42,771 bases of DNA from Heterostelium multicystogenum. Taxonomy: Eukaryota > Evosea > Eumycetozoa > Acytosteliales > Acytosteliaceae. The notes under the pieces are model-generated. The model was not told where the DNA came from, ran no database searches, and worked only from the letters and a program-made list of their open reading frames with translations. Location of the stretch: the NCBI GenBank assembly GCA_003667245.1, contig RCNN01000247.1, forward strand, positions 1-42,771, written 5' to 3'. Both the position numbers and the translations under genes were made by a program. Of this stretch, positions 1 to 7,833 are shown piece by piece (position 1 is the first letter of the stretch; each line of letters opens with the position of its first letter).

Positions 1-702
1 TACCAGAGGTTAATCTAAATTTCACCTGCATTCTACGTTTGAATTTTGATAGGATTAATTGTACATATCTGGTTCAAGACAAATTGACTTGCAGTTTTGT
101 CCAATAAAGTTGGGTGATTAGTTAGCCCGTAAGTCAACCACACAACACTATCAAAAAAATATGCTTTGCACAAAATCAATCCTTTAATTAATTAATCAAA
201 ACTAAACACAATATTCTTGAAATGTGCAAATATCTTATAGTTCCAAAGTGGTGCTTAACCCTATGTAATGTCTTCAGGGTGGTGTGATTTGTGGTGGTGT
301 GGACCATGAAATAAAGTTTTTGTTGACCACAACAAAACACCAACACCACACCAATTCACTTATCATGAACACTCACGCCACATCAACTTGTCATTGATTG
401 TTTTTGCATTTTTTTAAAATGATTGGTTTCGCAAAGGATTGTGCTTGTTTTTTGATCAAAAAAAAAAAAAAACTAAAGAACAAAGCAACTTTCTATTGTG
501 GAAAATGTGGGTTTTGTGTTGGTGAGATGATTGATGGTTTAACTCATCAAACCATCTAAAAGAAATAAACTCCTTTCCCAATGTTTTTAGTTTTAGTTTA
601 ATTTTTGTGTTTGTTTTATTTGGTTTGGGTGTGATTGCGGCATGCACACAACACATCAATTACTTTGTTAGTAACCAAGTGTTGCCGATGATTGTATTCT
701 CA
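1..702. other. Intergenic region, no gene seen
   Basis: AT-rich DNA with A/T runs and a short GT/AC-rich patch around 270-400. Small open frames here have no protein character. The left end may hold the 3' flank of the minus-strand RhoGEF gene and the flank of an unseen neighbour. The stretch 661-702 could still be RhoGEF coding sequence, because that gene's 3' end is uncertain. Confidence 0.6.
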
Positions 703-3700
703 TCATACCAGACTTTGTTGAAACCTCTGACTTTTAGATCTGAGAGGAAAAATCTTTATCTTTCTTTGAGCTAAAAGCAGAGGGTATAGATTACAACATC
801 AACGGAACTTAGATTTCCATAAACTACTCTTACCATTGAATCTGTTTGAGGTGGCATTTATATGAAAATAGATAAAACCCGTTAGATGTATGATCCTATT
901 GTTTAAAACGACAACACTACCGAAATGAAAAGTACACACGCGATCTATTGTGTAATCTATCCCAATCGGTAATGTGTGTAGTGTGTGAAGTGTACATACC
1001 TTTTGATTCAATATCTTTTACATCTGTGTCACCAAGCAAAGGAATGGTAAAAAAGGTACTCATACTTGTACGAAGAAAAAATACTGGTCTTTTTAGTTAC
1101 CAACATGCTATCATTGAAGATGAACAGGTGGAAGTTACCAGACTCATTCTCTTCGTGGATGAAATAACGCAGGACAGTTCTCTTACAAAGTATCTGTGTG
1201 AAGCCAAAAGTTCCTGTGATTTTTTGATTGACCCGAATAGATTGATTGGTTAATTAATTAATCAATTTTTACATGAAACTCGCTGTCAACAAAAAACAAC
1301 ACTGCAATCAAAACAAACTTTAGGTTGTCGCAAGTTCGCTCCAACAACAATCTACAACTCAATCATGATTTCATTAATTAATTAACTTACAGGAACATTC
1401 TTGATCTCTTTTTGGACCTCCAATAGTTTGGATCTGTTGTCAACATTCTTTTTTCTATCGTTTATATACTGGTTGATACCTTTCATTGACTCGTGTGCAG
1501 TCTTTATATTCTTATATTCGGTATGGTCTTGTGGGGTGTGGCTTAGAATTTCCTATTATTATTATAATAACAATGAGGGACGGAAACATCATTCCAGATA
1601 TTAATAAAATACATTTCAAAAGAATTAAACTCTTGACTTACTCTTAACAATAACTCGTATCTTGGAATACGTTGTACTGGCATAATTAACAAACTTTGTC
1701 TAAATTCAAATATCTATGAGTGAGGTGATATACAAATAGGTAATAATATAATACATACATATCCATATTTGATCTGGATTTCTTCTTTTGCTCGGCAAAG
1801 AAAGAGGCACCTTGTGGTGTTTCCATCATTTGAGTTAACTTGGGAGTGACTTGATCAAAATTATTAACATATTCAACATAAAATCTTAAATATGGGTGCC
1901 TAATGATAGATATATTTGCCATCAGTTTCTAAAGCTCAGATTCACTCGACAAAGCTAGTAGCATTTTACTTACAAATTTTAAAAATACATCTCCAACCAA
2001 GATTGGGAATTTACTCAATCTCTTCTCTAGCTCGTGGTGGAAATCATTACTGAGTTGTAACAAACTCTTTAGATTTGAGAAAATCTTTCCAATTTCTTCA
2101 GACTTGAAAAGCTTTGTGACTTTGGCCTCTACCTCCATTGGAATAAAATAGTACTACCATTACCAAAATGAATTGTAAATAAATTGAGTATCATTCTGTG
2201 ATCACTGATACATACGTTTTGTAAAATGAGTAAAGAATTTAAAATAGGAAACCTCTGTGCTGTAGACCTCGTTTACTGCACGGTATCTCTTCTTTGCATT
2301 CTCTGTCTCAGGATCGTTGGAATGCAACTTCATAGAAACAAGTGTTCTAAACTTGTTTCTTGTTGACCATTTTCTGAAACAACGTTGAATCTTGACTATA
2401 TCACCAACTTTGTCAGCTCTTTCCATTGAGCTTTGCTATTTCGTTGAGATTGACGTTGGCGAATCTGGGTACTGGCTTTGCAGCTGGTGTTTGTACAACT
2501 ATTGGTGCTGTTGATGGTGCAACTTGAGGTGTTATCTTGGTAGATTCTGCAGAGTTTTGGGCGACTATGGTAACTGTGCCGGGTGGTGCTCCAGGTGGAA
2601 GTGGAGCTTGTCTTGTTGGCATTTTCTTTGCAGACAAGGTAGAAGGAACCACATTAGATGTTGCAGGCTTTTGATTCAAATTGATTGCTGCGACCATGTC
2701 TCTCATTGGTTGTAGCGAATCAATGGTAGCCTGTTGTGCTTGAATCTTAATATCCTTCTTCTGGATATCGAGTAACTCTTGTTTCACGCTTTATTGCTTC
2801 TTGCTGCTCCTTCAATTTCTTCTCTTCTAACTGACGATTCTTTTCATACTCCTGCTTGAGTGCCATATTTTCTTGCTCCTGCTTTTGCTTGAGCGCAATG
2901 ATAGCCTCTCTCTCTTTGGCAATCTCGGCATTGCGCTTTGCAAGCTCCTCTTGTTGCTTTGCCAAATCAATTTTTGCGAGACTCAGCCAGAGATTGCTGA
3001 TGAGTCTTCTCAGAATCAAACTTTTTAACAAGAGAGTCTATTTCTTCCTTCTTCTTTCTCAAAATTTCCTCTTGTCTCTTGATTTCCTCGGCCTTGGCAG
3101 CCTCTGCTTGCTTTCTAGCCAGCTCCTCTTCATGAAGCTTACGATTGATTGCCTCCTGTTGCTGACGCAAGATATTTTGTTGCTCGTCCAACTTTTGTTG
3201 CTGTTGCTTCTGCTCCTCGATGATAGCACGTCTAACCTCTTCATCGTGTTTTCTAGCCAAGTCTCTTTCTCTTTGCAACTCGTTCATCCTGACGCTTCAT
3301 TTCTTCTTGTTGCCAAATCAAGATCTTTTGTTTTTCTTCTTCTCCTTCATGTACTTTCTTGGCAGCTTCTCTCTTGAGCCTCTCAACCTCTTCACGTTCT
3401 TTTTCCAACTGAGCCTGCATTCTGTCCTGCTCTTCTTTTTGCTGTTGCTTAATGCGCTCCATCTCCAAATTTTGTTGCTCATAGTACTGTCTCCATTGCT
3501 CTTCATATTGTCTTTGTTGCTCGTAGTATTTTCTCCATTGCTCTTCATACTCTTCTTTTTGTTTTTGGTATTCCTCTTGTAGCTTTTGTTGTAGCTGTTG
3601 GTCATAGGCAGGGTAACCAGCAGTGGGTGGATAATCATAACTTTGGCTATGTCTATTGGCAATCTTTGATGACTCGGCTGACGCTGTAGCCTGTTGATCA

Positions 3701-4554
3701 TAACCAGCGTAACCAGCAGTTGGGGGATACTCATATCCTTGACTATGTCTATTATTAACCTTAGATGGATCAGAAGTTTGAGTTGGAGAAATTTGATGTT
3801 GATCATAACCAGCGTAACCAGCAGTTGGAGGATATTCATAGCCTTGACTACGCCTATTGTTAATCTTTGAAGACTCAGCTGAATCATGTGGAATAGCTGT
3901 AACCTGTTGCTGATGTTGATCATAACCTGTGTAACCAGTGGTATTAGCAGGCACCGAAGTTGTAATAGAAGGCTGTTGACTGTAGTGATCATATGTTCCT
4001 TGAGTAGTTTGAGTGGTGGTATTTTGCTGGTTATACTGATCATAGCCATATTGTTGTTGATGATGCGGTTGTTGTTGTTGGTCATGTGTCTGTTGATAAT
4101 AGGAATCATATCCACCACTTGGCTGTCTTTGATGTGTATAGGAATTGGTGTCTCCATATCCATAATGAGGTGAAGTTGAAGTTGTTTGAGTTGTAGGAGA
4201 TGCTCCACCATATTGATTATTATAACCATTATTGTATGGATCAGTTTGATAGCCTGTATTTGTATTTGTACTACTAGTGTTACTGCCATATCCATATGGA
4301 TAATTATAAGATGGATTTGTTTCTGCCTGTTGTTGATGTTGTTCTTGTTGTTGTTGTTGATAATAGTTATTATATGTATTAGTAGATTGATGCTGCTGTT
4401 GCTGTTGCTGCTGCAAGTTTCCACTGGAAGCATATCTTGGGTCTACAAAAGTAGGACCATACAAGTCCTCTACAGGGTGTTCTTGCTGGGGTTGTGGCGG
4501 TGTGGCCTGACCATAATATCCCATATTATAGTTATAGCCATCATTGTAACTCAT
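703..4554 (-). CDS. RhoGEF (DH-PH) with Q/Y-rich N-terminus, coiled coil and IQ motif
   Basis: Predicted guanine-nucleotide exchange factor for Rho/Rac GTPases. It starts at ATG 4554 (MSYNDGYNYN). The first ~330 residues are rich in Q, Y, N and G. A long Glu/Lys/Gln coiled coil follows (about 3560-2750), then a Pro/Ala-rich linker, an IQ motif near 2350-2400 (IVKIQRCFRKW), the DH domain (VNEVYSTEVSYFKFF; IFSNLKSLLQL; MPVQRIPRYELLLR) and a PH domain (RYFIHEEN, FNDSMLVTKK). Exons I can place: about 4554-2224, ~2138-1974, 1928-1755, 1713-1642, 1552-1391, 1193-1000, 956-834 and a weak last one 770-703. Most introns start GTAAGT or GTATGT. Reading-frame jumps without splice sites occur near 3290, 3010, 2780, 2415, 2140 and 1040; at least those near 3010 and 1040 are in A/T runs, suggesting sequence error. 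The family assignment is firm. The 3' end is not. I do not recognise a specific orthologue. Confidence 0.85.
3600..3935 (-). repeat. Three tandem ~30-residue repeats inside the RhoGEF N-terminus
   Basis: Three consecutive in-frame units share the core NNRxSQGYEYPPTAGYAGYDQ, with looser Ser/Gln-rich spacers (SAESSKI-type). The last unit has drifted (SYDYPPTAGYPAYDQ). They lie between the Q-rich start and the coiled coil. The repeated YxYPP and GYxxYD motifs carry most of the tyrosines. Function is unknown. Confidence 0.85.
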
Positions 4555-4989
4555 AACTTTAGTATATATTTACAATACACAGTAGTAATCTATGTATATA
4601 TTATAATATCTATATTTATTCAATTGATTCTTAGATTAGAAAATCGATAACAGTCAATAGTATGTATATTTTGAACACCCAAAAAAGATTAATTTCATTT
4701 TACACCACCAATTAAAAATAAATTAATTTCATTTAATTTTGATTATTTTATGAGAGAAATTGAAGTTGTTGACATGAACACACCTGGTGGTAGTCCCCAA
4801 AACTTAAAAAATAATGAGAATACATCGATGTGACAGAAGAAGACCTGCTGACATTTGTGACCTTGTGTTGTGTGACATTTTGGCACACGTTTGGTGAAAA
4901 ATAAATTGCGAAACAAGAGTTTTTTTGGTGAAAACATTGATTGATCTATTATTTATTTAAGAACTTAAAAGAAACAACCCCAGCCAGCT

Positions 4990-5012
4990 GCTGAGTGGAA
5001 CGTTCCATCAGC
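4990..5012. promoter_or_regulatory. Near-perfect palindrome with heat-shock-element-like core
   Basis: The core TGGAACGTTCCA is a perfect 12-bp palindrome and contains GAAnnTTC, the inverted pair of heat-shock-factor subsites. It is extended by GCTGA on the left and TCAGC on the right, with one unpaired G. It sits about 440 bp upstream of the RhoGEF start codon in a locally less AT-rich patch. A regulatory role is inferred from sequence only. Confidence 0.35.
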
Positions 5013-5244
5013 GAATTTCGTTTGCTTGTGCAATAAATTCGAACCTTACACTGATTTGCCATTTTATCATATTACCTTATTACAAGTTGCTATCAAATAG
5101 GGACAAACTCAAATTGTAAAGTCGAATAAAGTTTCAGCTACTAAAGAAAAACAAAAGAAACGAATAAACTAAATTTAAAAGAAAGAAACTGAAGAAATAG
5201 AAATAAGAAGGTTAGTATAGATAATTTAGAGAAAGTTAATATTG

Positions 5245-5368
5245 AGTAGTGTAAGAGATAATGGATTGTCAGATACATGATTCTGAGTCATAGGTTTTGC
5301 CTATCTTTAGAAGTGTCAGAATATTAAGTTTGTTTCATCATCTAGATCCATTATTATATTACACTACT
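5245..5368. repeat. Nested inverted repeat (possible structured RNA or decayed element)
   Basis: Outer arms of 22 and 23 bases (5245-5266 and 5346-5368) begin AGTAGTGTAA on each strand and end ATGGAT, matching at about 19 positions. Inside, ATTCTGA at about 5280 pairs with TCAGAAT at about 5318. Within that, ATAGG...CCTAT forms a small hairpin. No ORF and no recognised RNA family. Confidence 0.5.
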
Positions 5369-5412
5369 TCTAAGGAGTCTTACCATTTACAACAAATTAG
5401 TTAATTGTTAAT

Positions 5413-5430
5413 TTGAGCAAAGTTGCTCAA
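5413..5430. repeat. Short perfect hairpin
   Basis: TTGAGCAA, two bases, then TTGCTCAA: 8-bp perfect arms. No U-run follows closely, so a terminator role is not supported. Function unknown. Confidence 0.4.
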
Positions 5431-6126
5431 TGAACAAAAACAAAAACGACGACGGAAGTACGAAAAACACTCATTGGATCAAGAGAGTGACACACTATCG
5501 ATAATAGGAATAGATTGGATTAGTATGAGGTGATTCAAATGATAATGAAATAGTGATATAATTATTATTATTGATATTTTGTCAGTGTTAAAAAGCTCGT
5601 GTGTTATTATCAACATTGTACTTTAGATAATAAATTAAATATCATCATTAAAATAGAATAATAATAAATAATAGAATATAATAATGTTATAATTATATAA
5701 CTTACATTTCAAATGTGTTCACATAGTTAGAGACTTTGGACCAAAAATAATAGTGATTTGATTTTGAAACGAATCTGCTTTTGTAACGACAAATCAGAAG
5801 AGGAAAAAAAAAGTCGAAAGTCTTTAAAAATAAGTAAAAAAATCTTTCGAAGTTCAGAGTTTGTTTTATTAGGAATTTTATTTCTACTTAGGTAGTATTA
5901 TCTTGCGTGTTATTTCCGAACCTATGTAGATGATCACCTACAATCAGATTAGACATGTATTAAAATGGGAGAGTCAAACCTAAGTGTCAGGAAGTATTTA
6001 GTTTAAAGAGTGGATTTTTGATCACAATCTGATTTCTTATTGTCTCAACAGGTAAAAAAATTTAATCTTGTGCTGGGGATTGATTTATTTCAATTTTATA
6101 TTAATAAATAGGGAAATTCCAACATT

Positions 6127-6206
6127 GACAGCTTAGCCAAGTGGTTACGGCGACAGACTTGAAATCTGTTCCCTTCGGGGCGCAGGTTCGAACCCTGCAG
6201 TTGTCG
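6127..6206 (+). tRNA. tRNA-Ser(UGA)
   Basis: Class II tRNA of 80 nt without encoded CCA. The acceptor stem GACAGCT pairs with AGTTGTC (one G-U) and the discriminator base is G. The anticodon stem ACAGA/TCTGT encloses the loop CTTGAAA, giving anticodon TGA. The long variable arm folds as CCC-TTC-GGG. The T arm is GCAGG-TTCGAAC-CCTGC with a perfect B box. All stems are intact, so this should be a working gene. It anchors a retroelement island. Confidence 0.95.
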
Positions 6207-6277
6207 AAAATTTTTCTTGATTTTTAAAACCGCATGCAAATTTTTGGAAAAAACAATCTTTATATTGGCCCAACCAA

Positions 6278-6351
6278 GGCAGAATAGCTGATGTGGTATG
6301 GTAGTCTGCTTGTGACGCCTTGGGTCGTGGGTTCGAATCCCGGGTTTTCCA
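6278..6351 (+). tRNA. Degenerate tRNA-like sequence, His(GTG)-like
   Basis: A 74-nt stretch with tRNA layout: TA at 8-9, a D arm with GCT/AGT, the loop TTGTGAC reading GTG, a strong T loop (GGGTTCGAATCCC) and the 3' strand GTTTTCC. The acceptor stem pairs at only 5 of 7 positions. The 3' half of the anticodon stem (GCCTT) does not pair with TCTGC. This looks like a decayed tRNA gene, best matching tRNA-His. A scanner might score it as a pseudogene. Confidence 0.45.
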
Positions 6352-6426
6352 GTTTTTCCCCATACACTTCCAGTGAACCCATGAACTTTCAAGTCTGTAT
6401 GATACCATCCCGCCATGAAGAATATG

Positions 6427-7129
6427 TAAATTGACAAGCGAAGCCCTCAACTACGTAAACCATTGGTGTACTCTTAAAATCTTCTGTCGCTTCGAAATAC
6501 TTAACAGTCCACTGTTGAAACACCTTGCTCCAATAATAATAGGCAGTCATGCCTCTATAAAATGATGGTCATCACAACCGGCCTGTGGTTGTAAAAAAAA
6601 GAAATCTGTAGGCTTCTAAACCCTACCTTAAATAAACAACTGTATGGTTATAACAACAAAAAAAAAAAAAAAAAATATTGGCCCAAGGCCAATAATTTAT
6701 TGGTCCAACAATCTGTATGGTGATAAGACACTTGACTTCACTAACATTCCTAAGTTGTCAAGCAAGTACTATAAAAACTTGGTTGCAATAAATTACCATA
6801 AGCTCTGTTTATCGCTGACTTCCAAAGGCACTGCTGAACCAGCCACCACCGTTGCTATCAATGAGTTCAAACATTTTCACCATCTCTGGTTGCGATATCC
6901 CCAATCTGGCGCTCCCGAGTTCATTTATAGATTAATATTTCATTTGGATATGAATACAAAATACAAAAACAACAAAAAAACAGGAAAACGGGAAAAATGA
7001 AAAAAAAAAAAAATATTTCGGACAATCACGACTGTCCCTTTGTGTCGTGAAATATATATATATAGTACACTGTGAGGTTCTGACCCTCACCATTTATTAT
7101 TTAATTAATAAATTATGATCACCTGGATG

Positions 7130-7164
<35 letters not shown>
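6427..7164 (+). mobile_element. TRE-like non-LTR retroelement, copy 1 (5'-deleted)
   Basis: The copy starts about TAAATTGACAAGC, a junction sequence shared with the flank of the second copy at 13340. It holds a non-coding module (6464-6625), an internal A run (about 6658-6675), a palindrome at 6677-6693, the last ~95 codons of a retroelement ORF2, a 3' UTR (CGGACAATCACGACTG... to GATCACCTGGATGATT) and a 32-A tail at 7133-7164. Orientation is +. It lies 75 bp downstream of the tRNA-like sequence and about 220 bp downstream of tRNA-Ser, as expected for elements that insert downstream of tRNA genes (TRE3-like). The family name is inferred; the polymerase core is absent. Confidence 0.75.
6703..7000 (+). 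pseudogene. C-terminal fragment of non-LTR retroelement ORF2, copy 1
   Basis: Matches copy 2 at 18590-18890 almost residue for residue (SNNLYGDKTLDFTNIPKL). It lacks about five codons present there (KKRLE region before HFHHLWLRYP). The reverse-transcriptase and endonuclease regions are missing. Not functional on its own. Confidence 0.75.
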
Positions 7165-7171
<7 letters not shown>

Positions 7172-7833
7172 TTTATTGTGTTGTTGACATCGTGATTCAA
7201 TTCCACTGTTTATCTCTATCTCTTCATGTGATCTTTTCATTTTAGATCAATGATAGTTTATTTTGTTAATCTATTATTAGAAACAAGTTTGACATTAATG
7301 AAGATATAAATCAGTATCATTTTTATGTATTCAAAAAAAAACACATTTTTGAACATTAGATAAAGATTTCCTACATTTACATCTGATGAGATTAGCTAGA
7401 GTTTTTTGCTTATGTACTTTGTGTTTACTTAGTTGAGTCATTATAAAGATTAAGATTTCAGTCGAGATTGCCAGTTGTTTAAATGGAATTTTACTGTCAA
7501 AATTGTCTTTAGAGCCATATAAATGACTACACCAGAATAACTGGATCAGATGCAAGTCATCCTACGTGGAAATATTCCAGATGTGTGGGGAGCCTATGAA
7601 ATGAATTGATAGAGGTGAAAGTGGACCTGGATTATGAGACATAGTTAAAGAGTTCCAAGAATACAAGTAACCACAGCCATCAAACTGAACAGCTCGACTA
7701 ATATGGACTACTTCCAGACCCACCCTGCCTACACAAACTCTATTTTTATCTCAATCTGAGTTCTCTTTACCTTTTATAAGCTTAAATCAATTACTACTTC
7801 TCAACTTATACGATTTAAAAAACAAATACCATT
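7165..7833. other. Intergenic region with a GC-richer stretch
   Basis: No supported gene. About 7553-7745 is clearly less AT-rich than its surroundings but has no long frame on either strand. It could be a gene remnant or a non-coding RNA. I recognise no family. Confidence 0.5.

Larger units (their letters stand above)
4555..6126. other. Intergenic region with palindromes
   Basis: This is the 5' flank of the minus-strand RhoGEF and the upstream flank of tRNA-Ser. No convincing coding sequence. Three symmetric sequences stand out and are listed separately (4990-5012, 5245-5368, 5413-5430). The rest is AT-rich with A and T runs; 5700-5850 has A/G-rich patches of unknown origin. Confidence 0.6.

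Noticed and set aside
948..1253. Plus-strand 101-residue ORF
   Set aside because: It is antisense to the PH-domain exon of the RhoGEF gene, which has family motifs and splice sites on the minus strand.
3000..3300. Programmed frameshifting in the RhoGEF coiled coil
   Set aside because: Several shifts at different sites, some in A runs, and similar breaks in unrelated genes favour sequence errors.
2856..3582. Leu/Ser-rich plus-strand ORFs that look like membrane proteins
   Set aside because: Antisense shadows of the Glu/Lys/Gln coiled coil; CTT and TTG runs on the opposite strand mimic hydrophobic helices.
3318..4433. 371-residue minus-strand ORF
   Set aside because: An alternative frame of the Q/Y-rich RhoGEF N-terminus. 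Its Ile/Asn/Met-rich composition follows from the CAA repeats and it has no domain.
6096..6450. Minus-strand ORFs reading GIRTHDPRR and GSNLRPEGNR
   Set aside because: These are antisense translations of the tRNA-Ser and tRNA-like sequences, a common false protein pattern.
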